A stretch of 6,460 nt of DNA from JBDTCS01 sp039923455 (GTDB taxonomy: Bacteria > Bacteroidota > Ignavibacteria > Palsa-1295): contig JBDTCS010000217.1 of assembly GCA_039923455.1 (NCBI GenBank), positions 1 through 6,460 of the forward strand, in the 5' to 3' direction. The notes under the pieces are model-generated. The model had not been told where the DNA came from. It was given only the letters and a program-made list of their open reading frames with translations, and did not search any database. The position numbers and the translations under genes were made by a program. Of the stretch, positions 1 through 6,460 are shown in pieces. Every line of letters begins with the position of its first letter. Position 1 is the stretch's first letter.

Positions 1-66
1 ATCCACCAATTGGAACAGCAACAGGTTGTACGCGAGGCGCTGGGTGCCGAAGAGTTCAAACGATGA
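1..66 (+). CDS. C-terminal tail of an unidentified upstream gene (5' end outside window)
   Basis: Frame 1 is open from the first base and stops at TGA (64-66). It gives 21 residues that end in VVREALGAEEFKR. The peptide is rich in Glu, Gln, Arg and Ala and reads like a real C-terminal helix; the two other forward frames give Cys/Trp/Arg-rich or otherwise unprotein-like peptides over the same bases. The stretch around VVREALG faintly recalls the C-terminal helix of type I glutamine synthetases, but those proteins continue well past this point, so I do not assign a function. The stop lies about 120 bp before the aminopeptidase start on the same strand, so the two genes could be co-transcribed. 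The call rests on frame quality alone. Confidence 0.45.
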   Translation: MHQLEQQQVVREALGAEEFKR

Positions 67-187
67 CTTCAAGTCTCCCCACCGAGTAGGTGTTATTTTA
101 GCGTGCAATTCTTGTGTTCGTCTTGCAATCTTGGGGCCGAACCAGTTGCGTTCGGGATTCTCATCATCTTCTATTTCATCTCTAAGA
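67..187 (+). other. Intergenic leader upstream of the aminopeptidase gene, with a small hairpin
   Basis: This 121-bp spacer shows no convincing promoter hexamer pair and no Bacteroidota-type TAnnTTTG box. It holds one short inverted repeat: CCGAAC (137-142) pairs with GTTCGG (150-155) across a 7-base loop. The bases after the hairpin are pyrimidine-rich but contain no T-tract, so it is a poor intrinsic terminator for the upstream gene. It might be a weak terminator, a leader structure or chance. The aminopeptidase reading frame stays open through this spacer, but its translation here does not resemble an M1 protein. Confidence 0.3.
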
Positions 188-2680
188 ATGATATCTTCGA
201 ATCTTTATCGGGGGACGGTCACTGTCCTCTTCTCGGTTGTCTGTCTCATTTCGGTTCTCACAAATACCAGTCGAGCCCAATACCTCGGATGGGATTATCA
301 GGAACAAGCGCGTACGCACAATACAGACATTCAGCACATTGTGCTGAATATTTCTTTTGATCAATCGGCAAAGAAGTTGATCGGTAAAGTGATGACGACA
401 TTGGCGATGCTTCCCGGAAGAGATTCGAATGGGGATATCGTTTTTGATGCGATCGGATTGACAATCGAGAAGGTTTGGCTTGAAGGACCAGGTGGCAAAA
501 AGACCTCGCTAAAATTTGACACCTCCGAGTCACAGAAGCTGCACATCACACTCGGTAAGCCGCAACCTTCCGGTAAATCATTTACAATCGGTATACAGTA
601 CACGACGCTGAATCCGAAGAAGGGTATTTATTTCATGGGCCCCGATAGCGTCTATACCGATCGACCCGCGCAGATCTGGACGCAAGGCGAAGGCGAGGAT
701 AATCGTCACTGGTTTCCAACCTACGATTATCCAAATGATAAGACGACCACCGAAATGTTTGTGACCGTGCGCAAAGATCAATCCGCGCTCTCGAACGGCA
801 AACTCGTCGGCAAGGCATCGAACAAAGATGGCACAGTAACGTGGCATTGGGTGATGTCGCATCCGCACTCTACTTATCTCGTGATGCTCGGCATCGGCGA
901 TTATAAAGTTGTCGAAGAGACCTGGCGGGGCAAGCCGGTGCAATATTGGGTCTATCCAGGTTGGGAAAGTGAGGCGAAGCGAATCTTCGGGCTTACTCCC
1001 GATATGCTTGAATTTTTTTCCAACAAAACTGGTATCGAATACCCGTGGGAAAAATATGCACAGATCGCTATAGCCGATTTTCAGTACGGCGGAATGGAGA
1101 ACACGACCGCGACTACGCTCAATGATTACGTGCTCTTCGATAAAAAGACGGGGGTGCACTTCTCCAGCGAAGGCTTGATTGCGCATGAGCTTGCACATCA
1201 ATGGTTTGGCGATTTTGTCACATGCAGAAGTTGGATCAACATGTGGCTCAATGAGTCATTCGCCACATACTTTGAAGCGCTATACCGCGAACACCACGAT
1301 GGTAAAGACGAATTCGATGAAGAGCTTCAAGGCAATCAGAATGCTGCACTCAGTGCCGAAGCAAGCCTGGGAAAGAAACCGATCGTAGCGGCAAACAACT
1401 ATACGGCGAATCATTATCCTCGCGGTTCAACAGTGCTGAACATGTTGCGTCATATTCTTGGTGATGAAGGCTACTGGGCATCAATCCACCATTACCTCGA
1501 CGTGCATCACTATAATAATGTTGAGACGAATGATCTCAAGATAGCGGTCGAAGAAGCGACGGGTCAGAACCTTCAGTGGTTCTTCGATGAATATGTCTTC
1601 AAGGATGGACATCCGATCTTCGATGTGCGTTACGAGTATGAGCCTTCGAATAAGCTTGTTCGATTGCACGTCGCGCAAACACAAGAGCGCGACTCGCTCA
1701 CAGGCACCTTCAAAATGCCTGTCGATATCGAACTCGTCTACCCGAATGGTGTAAAACATCTGGAAACGATCCGTCTGAACGATTCGGCGCAGTCGTTCGC
1801 AATTGTCTCGCCGGAGCAACCTTCCATGGTGATCTTCGACAAGGGCAATACAATACTGAAGGAGTTGCACTTCGAGAAAGATCTCGATGAATGGATCTAT
1901 CAACTTGCGCATGGTGAGTTTGCGATCGAACGCTCGCAAGCTGCTCAGGAACTTGGTAACGCGCGGTATCACGGAAAGACGCAAGTGATTGCGGCACTGA
2001 AGCAGTCGATCAACACCGATAAATTTTGGGCTACAAGAATTTATGCGTTGACTTCGCTTGCACGAACTTCAGACTCGCTGAAGGGGATGGAATCGATGAT
2101 GACAGAACTCGCGCTCCACGATCCGAAAGTAGATGTTCGTGCTGCAGCGATTGATCTCTTGCCTCGAATGTCCGATCATGCGATGGCGAGTGAGCTCGCC
2201 AAGCAAGCACTGAATCTTGATTCGAGCTATCGCAATCGGGCCTCAGCAATGCGTGTAATCTACCGCACAGATCCCGCGCTGGGGTTTTCAATTGCGAAGA
2301 AGCTCGTAAAGGAGAAGTCGCCAAGAGATCACGTTCGGCAAGTTGCTGTGGACGTGATAACCGAAACGAAAACAGAAGAAGCGCTTGATCTTTTGATCGA
2401 GCTCATTGGCGAGCGCAACATTCCGAAGTGGACACGTTGGGCGACCATTGGTGGAATTTCACAAATGGTGTCGGTCGATTCTACGAAGGTGTATCGAGTG
2501 CTTTGGGCGCTTACGGACAATGGGGACAATGCGATCAGCGGCACGGCGCTCAACAAGCTAGCCGACATTGGTGATGCTTCGGTGCTTGCAAAGTTGAGAG
2601 AGAAATCTCTCGCTCGGCCGGATATGAAGGTCACGTATGATGCACTCCTGAAGCGCATGGAGAAGCGACTCGGGAAATAA
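188..2680 (+). CDS. Secreted M1-family zinc aminopeptidase with C-terminal HEAT-like repeats
   Basis: This 830-residue zinc metallopeptidase of the M1 (gluzincin) family should remove N-terminal residues from peptides outside the cytoplasm. Residues 1-30 form a signal peptide: Lys-free but with Arg8, a hydrophobic core at 10-25, and a Ser-Arg-Ala/Gln cleavage site after Ala30. An N-terminal beta domain follows, with the family stretch QGEGEDNR at 166-173. The exopeptidase motif GGMEN is at 301-305. The zinc site is HELAH at 333-337 (ligands His333 and His337, general base Glu334) with the third ligand Glu356 in NES, exactly 18 residues on. Tyr410 fits the transition-state tyrosine. From about residue 575 the protein is all-helical and HEAT-like, in place of an ERAP1_C-type domain. 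The frame stays open back to position 26 (TTG), but the ATG at 188 is chosen because it starts the signal peptide directly. No strong Shine-Dalgarno is visible. The protein ends in KRLGK without an obvious sorting domain. All active-site residues are present; the substrate range is unknown. Confidence 0.93.
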   Translation: MISSNLYRGTVTVLFSVVCLISVLTNTSRAQYLGWDYQEQARTHNTDIQHIVLNISFDQSAKKLIGKVMTTLAMLPGRDSNGDIVFDAIGLTIEKVWLEGPGGKKTSLKFDTSESQKLHITLGKPQPSGKSFTIGIQYTTLNPKKGIYFMGPDSVYTDRPAQIWTQGEGEDNRHWFPTYDYPNDKTTTEMFVTVRKDQSALSNGKLVGKASNKDGTVTWHWVMSHPHSTYLVMLGIGDYKVVEETWRGKPVQYWVYPGWESEAKRIFGLTPDMLEFFSNKTGIEYPWEKYAQIAIADFQYGGMENTTATTLNDYVLFDKKTGVHFSSEGLIAHELAHQWFGDFVTCRSWINMWLNESFATYFEALYREHHDGKDEFDEELQGNQNAALSAEASLGKKPIVAANNYTANHYPRGSTVLNMLRHILGDEGYWASIHHYLDVHHYNNVETNDLKIAVEEATGQNLQWFFDEYVFKDGHPIFDVRYEYEPSNKLVRLHVAQTQERDSLTGTFKMPVDIELVYPNGVKHLETIRLNDSAQSFAIVSPEQPSMVIFDKGNTILKELHFEKDLDEWIYQLAHGEFAIERSQAAQELGNARYHGKTQVIAALKQSINTDKFWATRIYALTSLARTSDSLKGMESMMTELALHDPKVDVRAAAIDLLPRMSDHAMASELAKQALNLDSSYRNRASAMRVIYRTDPALGFSIAKKLVKEKSPRDHVRQVAVDVITETKTEEALDLLIELIGERNIPKWTRWATIGGISQMVSVDSTKVYRVLWALTDNGDNAISGTALNKLADIGDASVLAKLREKSLARPDMKVTYDALLKRMEKRLGK

Positions 2681-2723
2681 GTGCTTGGCGGAGTAAGCAA
2701 CTCGTAGTTAATTGTTAGTCAAG

Positions 2724-2752
2724 AGAGTCCTGAAATTCAGGACTCTTTTTTT
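2724..2752 (+). terminator. Strong intrinsic terminator of the aminopeptidase gene, overlapping the 3' end of lptB
   Basis: AGAGTCCTGA (2724-2733) pairs perfectly with TCAGGACTCT (2737-2746) across a 3-base loop, and a run of T follows to 2752. It begins 43 bases after the aminopeptidase stop. On the opposite strand the right arm of the stem encodes the end of lptB, including its TGA stop (2737-2739). Read in the minus direction the stem is not followed by a T-tract, so it should terminate mainly plus-strand transcription. Confidence 0.88.
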
Positions 2753-3489
2753 CTTACATCGTATCGCTCAAGTTTGAACGTCTCGCCGAGATACAGTCTC
2801 CGAATCTCGGTGTCGTCGGCAAGCTCTTGTGCTGTGCCGGATTTATAGATAGTCCCGTCGATGAGAATATATGCTCTGTCCGTAATCGAGAGCGTCTCAT
2901 GGACATTGTGATCCGTTATTAGTATTCCAATGCCGCTATCTTTTAGACGGATCACCGTTTGCATGATCTCTTCCACGGTGATCGGATCGATTCCCGCAAA
3001 TGGTTCATCGAGCAGAATGTATCTCGGGTTTGTAGCGAGCGATCTCGCAATCTCGCATCTCCGGCGTTCACCACCGGAAAGCATATAGCCTACCGATTTG
3101 CGAATGTGCGTGATGTTGAACTCCTCCAATAAATAGTCGGCTTTTTCTTTTCGTTCGGCTCTCGAGTACGGCATGAGTTCAAGCACCGCCAATAGATTTT
3201 CTTCAACGGTCATTTTACGAAAAACCGAAGCTTCCTGCGGCAGGTATCCAATTCCGCGACGTGCGCGCTCGTACATCGGTAGAGGTGTGATATCCTCATC
3301 GTTGAGGAGTACGCGACCTTTGTTCGGCTTTATGAGCCCCGTTATCATATAGAACGTTGTAGTTTTCCCTGCACCGTTCGGGCCAAGAAGTCCTACAATC
3401 TCACCCGGCGATACGGAGACACTCGAATCTTTGACTACGGCACGTTTGCCGTAGATTTTCTGCAAATGCTCAGAATACAATTTTTCCAT
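2737..3489 (-). CDS. lptB: Lipopolysaccharide ABC transporter ATP-binding protein LptB
   Basis: This 250-residue cytoplasmic ATPase should power extraction of lipopolysaccharide from the inner membrane with LptF/LptG, which are not in this window. The nucleotide-binding domain is complete: Walker A GPNGAGKT at 36-43 (Lys42), Q-loop Gln85 in YLPQEASVF, ABC signature LSGGE at 137-141, Walker B ILLDEP with Asp161 and catalytic Glu162, and switch His194. The stretch TDHNVHETL around the switch histidine is characteristic of LptB as opposed to the related branched-chain amino-acid ATPases. Length is close to the roughly 240 residues usual for the family. The ATG follows an in-frame TAA directly, so it is the first possible start; no Shine-Dalgarno is seen. 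The gene lies 60 bp downstream of the OstA-like gene on the same strand, which supports the assignment and suggests an operon. Its stop codon sits inside the facing terminator hairpin. Confidence 0.95.
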   Translation of the reverse strand: MEKLYSEHLQKIYGKRAVVKDSSVSVSPGEIVGLLGPNGAGKTTTFYMITGLIKPNKGRVLLNDEDITPLPMYERARRGIGYLPQEASVFRKMTVEENLLAVLELMPYSRAERKEKADYLLEEFNITHIRKSVGYMLSGGERRRCEIARSLATNPRYILLDEPFAGIDPITVEEIMQTVIRLKDSGIGILITDHNVHETLSITDRAYILIDGTIYKSGTAQELADDTEIRRLYLGETFKLERYDVRKKES

Positions 3490-3549
3490 TTACGGATTCG
3501 AAAGTTCTACTTTGGGATTCACGTACTTTTTTCTACGGCGCTCAGCCTA
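3490..3549 (-). other. Spacer between the OstA-like gene and lptB
   Basis: This 60-bp gap within the presumed operon has no ribosome binding site ahead of the lptB ATG and no clear promoter. It holds a tiny inverted repeat, AAAGT (3501-3505) with ACTTT (3509-3513), flanked by two direct copies of GGATTC (3494-3499 and 3515-3520). The repeats are short enough to be chance. No terminator is visible, which fits co-transcription of the two genes. Confidence 0.35.
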
Positions 3550-5121
3550 CTAACGTTTCGTCTTTTTCGGCTTTGATTTTGGAACGGTCGGCTTCGGGAC
3601 CTCGGTAGCGGTTCCGTCCGGTTTTAATATAGAACCCGGCACAACAAATTGCTCACGTCTGGGCCGCAAACTCATGTTCCGTTCATAGCTGGCAAGTCTA
3701 AAAGCTGAAGCACGTCCGCTCACGAAACGCTCCGGCCAAAATTCTCCCTCGGTTCCTGAAATAATCACGACACGATTCACCGTCTTATTCTTGAAGTCGA
3801 TACGGATCGAATCGCCGCTTGATCGATTCATTCCGTCGGGCTTACCGTCTTGCACGAGAAAGTAGATCGAGAGCGCGTTCGATACCGCAAGCACCGAACG
3901 AATCGTATCATGATCTATCCGAAGTTCTGTGCGCTCACCTTGGAGCTGTTGAATGCGTCCGCTGTTGGGCAACTCCTCGAGTGGACTCGTGGTGAAGGAC
4001 CTGCCGATTGCATTCATCTGTCGTATCTTCTTTTTGGTAAAAAGTATCGCGATACTATCACCAACGATCTCGGTGGAATCATACCATAAATACTGTCGAG
4101 GCGCATTCGAGAGTGTCATGTAGCCGGCATTGTCGTCATAATAGAGCTTACCGCCAATGGCTGACATGCCTTGCCGATACAGCGAAACGCTATCGATCGC
4201 GATAAATCGAGCACTGTCGCCCTGGTACGCCTCCATAAATTTGGATCGAACAAAAAGTGTGTCGAGCGATTTGCTCGATCGGCCAAAAGAGTCTTTGCTC
4301 TCACTTGAATCTATGAGCAACAGAAGTGGATGCTTCGGAACGACGAGATGTCCAAGTTTCGAGTTGCGCGCGAGCGTGTCGCCGAAGATCGTTGTGTTAT
4401 CTTTTCGGTTATGCACCATTACATGACCACGCATGAACGAAATGCCTTGAAGTTTTGAGTCGTAGAGCCAATCCGCTTGAGTCAGAATCGAATCTGTCCT
4501 CAGATCGACGTGTCCATTCGCGGTCGTCTCCTCAAGCGCCTTTGAATGTGTGAGCTCATCGGCGTGCATCGTGCCGGTTTCATTTGTTAGCGACACGTTG
4601 CCTCGCGCCCAACTCGTTTCCGTGGCGCGATAATAGGTTAGGTCGTTCGAAAACATCTGAGTGAATCCCTGAACAACTTTTACGTGATCGTGGAAGACTG
4701 CGATCTGGCTGTTCGCATCGTAGTCGCCTTTGCCTGCTGTGAGTGTGACGTCGCGATCCATGAGTGATACGCCACCTTCAGCGTGTCCGACGCGCGTGTT
4801 GCCCTCGTAGGTCACTGTAGGTGCCATTAGCGAAAGCGTGTCCTGCCGAATGACCACATGTCCCGTTAGTTCGACACGGTTTTGATCGATATAACGCTTA
4901 GCGTTGTCGGCGGTGCCGGAAAGCGATCCTTGCGAGAACTGCACGTGCCCGATCATTTGTTGAATCTTTGCGCCGTTAAGCTCGCTATATAGCAAGCTAT
5001 CGGCGGTTATGGTGATCGGTACTGCGCTCGGCGCATTCTGAGCCTTCGCATTCCAGGCGACACACAGGCTGAAGCAGGTCAGCAAACCAACACCAACCCG
5101 TTTGAAAATGTAGTGGACCAA
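3550..5121 (-). CDS. OstA/LptA-like periplasmic lipopolysaccharide-transport protein
   Basis: This 523-residue exported protein of the OstA/LptA beta-jellyroll family probably forms all or part of the periplasmic bridge carrying lipopolysaccharide toward the outer membrane. A signal peptide covers residues 1-27 (Lys7-Arg8, hydrophobic core 9-23, Ala-Lys-Ala/Gln cleavage site); Cys16 and Cys20 do not form a lipobox. Seven Gly-His-Val-like motifs begin at residues 58, 87, 116, 145, 174, 203 and 232, exactly 29 apart, as expected for successive jellyroll turns. Further OstA-like stretches lie at about 285-375 and 395-462, the last ending in GTEGEFWPE, similar to the close of FCB-group OstA-like proteins. 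The C terminus is Pro/Lys-rich and basic. It is far longer than enterobacterial LptA (about 185 residues) and lacks an evident LptD barrel. The start is TTG: no ATG or GTG lies between the upstream in-frame stop and this codon, and it leads straight into the signal peptide. lptB follows 60 bp downstream. The family is fairly certain; the exact Lpt role is inferred. Confidence 0.85.
   Translation of the reverse strand: MVHYIFKRVGVGLLTCFSLCVAWNAKAQNAPSAVPITITADSLLYSELNGAKIQQMIGHVQFSQGSLSGTADNAKRYIDQNRVELTGHVVIRQDTLSLMAPTVTYEGNTRVGHAEGGVSLMDRDVTLTAGKGDYDANSQIAVFHDHVKVVQGFTQMFSNDLTYYRATETSWARGNVSLTNETGTMHADELTHSKALEETTANGHVDLRTDSILTQADWLYDSKLQGISFMRGHVMVHNRKDNTTIFGDTLARNSKLGHLVVPKHPLLLLIDSSESKDSFGRSSKSLDTLFVRSKFMEAYQGDSARFIAIDSVSLYRQGMSAIGGKLYYDDNAGYMTLSNAPRQYLWYDSTEIVGDSIAILFTKKKIRQMNAIGRSFTTSPLEELPNSGRIQQLQGERTELRIDHDTIRSVLAVSNALSIYFLVQDGKPDGMNRSSGDSIRIDFKNKTVNRVVIISGTEGEFWPERFVSGRASAFRLASYERNMSLRPRREQFVVPGSILKPDGTATEVPKPTVPKSKPKKTKR
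4342..4950 (-). repeat. Seven coding repeats of 29 residues in the OstA-like protein
   Basis: Residues 58-260 break into seven units of 29 residues without insertions or deletions between unit starts. Each opens with a Gly-His-Val-like triplet (GHV, GHV, GGV, DHV, GNV, GHV, GHV), followed by alternating hydrophobic residues; five of the seven carry Ala at unit position 14, often as Ala-Asp. The DNA copies (87 bp period) are strongly diverged, so this is an old structural repeat and not a recent tandem duplication. A partial unit precedes the array (ITITADSLLY, from residue 36), offset by about two residues. Confidence 0.8.
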
Positions 5122-5184
5122 GAATCGAATTAGTTTTTGGCTTCCGTTCGCATAATTACTGTCGGATTACTAAACTGAAAGAAC
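5122..5184. promoter_or_regulatory. Divergent intergenic region between the OstA-like gene and clpB
   Basis: This 63-bp gap must hold the start signals of both divergent genes unless promoters lie inside coding sequence. An AT-rich core at 5151-5158 reads CATAAT on the plus strand (5 of 6 matches to a sigma-70 -10 box) and TAATTATG on the minus strand, one mismatch from the Bacteroidota TAnnTTTG box. No good -35 or -33 partner is visible for either. I see no CIRCE inverted repeat (TTAGCACTC type), so HrcA control of clpB is not supported here. The assignment is tentative. Confidence 0.35.
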
Positions 5185-6460
5185 GTGGCTATCAATCCTA
5201 ATAAACTTACCGTAAAATCACAGCAAGCCCTCCAAGCGGCCGCCGAGATCGCGAGCAGCTATGGCAATTCGCAGGTCGAGCCGGAGCATTTGCTCGCGGC
5301 CTTAGTACAGGATGCCGAAGGAGTTGTGGTCGCATTGCTCCGAAAGCTCGGAGTCAATATTGATCAACTGCGGATTCGCGTGACGACGCTATTAGAAAAA
5401 TTGCCCAAAGTGACGGGTGTTGCTGCAGCCAATCAGTTTGCCTCGAACACCCTGAACAAGGTATTTGATGCTGCAAGGCTTGAGGCGGAGACCTTGAAAG
5501 ATGAATTTATTTCTACAGAGCATCTCGTCCTTGCCATTCTGGCCGATAATTCTCCGATCGCAAAGCTCTTGAAAGAGCAGGGCGTGACGAAGCAAGCTTT
5601 GCTTACGGCGCTCAAATCGGTTCGCGGCAATCAACGTGTCACCGACCCGAATGCTGAGGACCGTTATCAATCGCTCGAAAAATATGGACGTGACCTCACC
5701 GAGCTTGCGGCGAAAGGGAAACTCGATCCGGTTATCGGCCGCGAGGAAGAGGTGCGACGTGTTATGCAAGTCCTGGCTCGACGAACGAAGAATAATCCCG
5801 TGCTGATCGGTGAGCCAGGTGTGGGCAAGACGGCGATCGTTGAGGGAATTGCGAATCGGATCGTTTCACAGGATGTACCGGAAAGCTTGAAATCAAAGCG
5901 AATTATTGCCCTCGATATGGGGACGCTTGTCGCGGGCACAAGCTTCCGCGGTCAGTTCGAGGAAAGACTGAAGGCGATCGTGAAGGAAGTCGCGGAATCG
6001 AATGGCGAGATCATTCTCTTCATCGATGAATTACACACGCTGATCGGCGCCGGTGCAACGCAGGGGGCAATGGACGCCGCGAATATTCTAAAGCCGGCTC
6101 TTGCACGAGGTGAACTTCGCACGATCGGTGCCACCACGCTCGATGAATACCGAAAGCACATCGAAAAAGATGCGGCGCTGGAGCGTAGGTTTCAGCCTGT
6201 TCTTGTTGGTGAACCTTCAGTTGAGGACACGATTTCTATTCTGCGTGGGCTCAAGGAGAAATATGAAGTGCATCATGGTGTCCGCATCAAAGATGCTGCA
6301 CTCGTTGCCGCAGCGCAACTTTCGAGCCGTTATATCTCCGATAGATTCCTTCCGGACAAAGCGATTGACTTAGTCGATGAGGCCGCGAGCAAACTTCGAA
6401 TCGATATCGACTCGATGCCCGCCGAGCTCGATCAGCTTGAGCGCAAGATCCGACAATTAG
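5185..6460 (+). CDS. clpB: Chaperone ClpB, ATP-dependent disaggregase (N-terminal half; 3' end outside window)
   Basis: The first 425 residues of a AAA+ Hsp100 chaperone of usually about 860 residues, which with DnaK pulls polypeptides out of aggregates in the cytosol. The Clp N-domain covers about 1-146, and the linker RGNQRVTDPNAE at 147-158 is typical of ClpB and not of ClpA or ClpC. The first ATPase domain has Walker A GEPGVGKT at 209-216 (Lys215), Walker B ILFIDE with Asp281-Glu282, sensor region TIGATT at 313-318 and the arginine pair Arg334-Arg335. Pore loop 1 reads AGTSFRG, with Phe254 where ClpB normally has Tyr. The visible end (ELDQLERKIRQL) enters the coiled-coil middle domain. 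The start is GTG at 5185: an in-frame TGA lies at 5176-5178 and no other start codon intervenes; a weak GAAAG precedes it. The gene diverges from the OstA-like gene. The frame is intact to the edge. Confidence 0.96.
   Translation, partial: MAINPNKLTVKSQQALQAAAEIASSYGNSQVEPEHLLAALVQDAEGVVVALLRKLGVNIDQLRIRVTTLLEKLPKVTGVAAANQFASNTLNKVFDAARLEAETLKDEFISTEHLVLAILADNSPIAKLLKEQGVTKQALLTALKSVRGNQRVTDPNAEDRYQSLEKYGRDLTELAAKGKLDPVIGREEEVRRVMQVLARRTKNNPVLIGEPGVGKTAIVEGIANRIVSQDVPESLKSKRIIALDMGTLVAGTSFRGQFEERLKAIVKEVAESNGEIILFIDELHTLIGAGATQGAMDAANILKPALARGELRTIGATTLDEYRKHIEKDAALERRFQPVLVGEPSVEDTISILRGLKEKYEVHHGVRIKDAALVAAAQLSSRYISDRFLPDKAIDLVDEAASKLRIDIDSMPAELDQLERKIRQL

Noticed and set aside
137..155. 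Hairpin CCGAAC/GTTCGG considered as a terminator for the upstream gene
   Set aside because: Only 6 bp of stem with a 7-base loop and no T-tract afterwards; kept only as a note in the leader region.
26..187. N-terminal extension of the aminopeptidase frame from the TTG at 26
   Set aside because: The extension overlaps the upstream coding tail, has no resemblance to an M1 protein, and would bury the signal peptide that begins at the ATG at 188.
578..1201. 207-codon open frame on the minus strand
   Set aside because: It lies wholly inside the aminopeptidase gene, opposite its most conserved motifs, and its translation resembles no protein I know; it is a shadow frame.
1481..1984. 167-codon open frame on the minus strand
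   Set aside because: Antisense to the aminopeptidase gene, with Arg/Leu/Ile-rich composition typical of a shadow frame.
3494..3520. Short direct and inverted repeats before lptB, considered as an operator
   Set aside because: Five- and six-base matches in a 60-bp gap are expected by chance and match no known operator.
5128..5153. Seven-codon minus-strand mini-ORF (MRTEAKN) ahead of the OstA-like gene, considered as a leader peptide or alternative start
   Set aside because: It ends in TAA before the OstA-like start, is in a different frame, and has no ribosome binding site or attenuator-like hairpin.
5122..5184. CIRCE element or heat-shock operator upstream of clpB
   Set aside because: No TTAGCACTC-type inverted repeat is present in the gap.
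5392..6161. Several minus-strand open frames and a plus-strand frame beginning near 6101
   Set aside because: All overlap the clearly coding clpB frame, which is intact through to the window edge.

Overview
The window looks like ordinary chromosomal housekeeping sequence from a Gram-negative bacterium, probably of the FCB group (Bacteroidota / Chlorobiota / Ignavibacteria / Kapabacteria-like). Four points suggest this: an outer-membrane lipopolysaccharide transport pair, a long 'OstA-like' protein of the type seen in that group, a secreted M1 aminopeptidase with a C-terminal HEAT-like tail, and start sites without clear Shine-Dalgarno sequences. The placement is an inference from protein character and was not checked by any search. 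I see no mobile element, CRISPR array, RNA gene or phage signature.

Layout: positions 1-66 read as the last codons of an upstream plus-strand gene. A leader of about 120 bp follows, then a complete secreted zinc aminopeptidase gene (188-2680, +) that ends at a strong intrinsic terminator (2724-2752). Facing it on the minus strand are lptB (2737-3489) and, upstream of lptB in the same transcription unit, an OstA/LptA-like periplasmic protein gene (3550-5121, TTG start). A 63-bp divergent intergenic region separates the latter from the 5' part of clpB (5185-6460, +, GTG start), which runs off the right edge.

Function: the OstA-like protein and LptB would work together in moving lipopolysaccharide from the inner to the outer membrane. 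LptB supplies ATP hydrolysis at the cytoplasmic face, and the OstA-like protein forms all or part of the periplasmic beta-jellyroll bridge. The aminopeptidase probably trims peptides outside the cytoplasm. ClpB is the cytosolic disaggregase. The three units share an address, and nothing in the sequence ties them into one pathway.

Nothing here amounts to a new biological system. The observations most worth a second look are the exact 29-residue periodicity in the OstA-like protein, the terminator hairpin that contains the lptB stop codon, and an unusual pore-loop sequence (Phe for Tyr) in ClpB.
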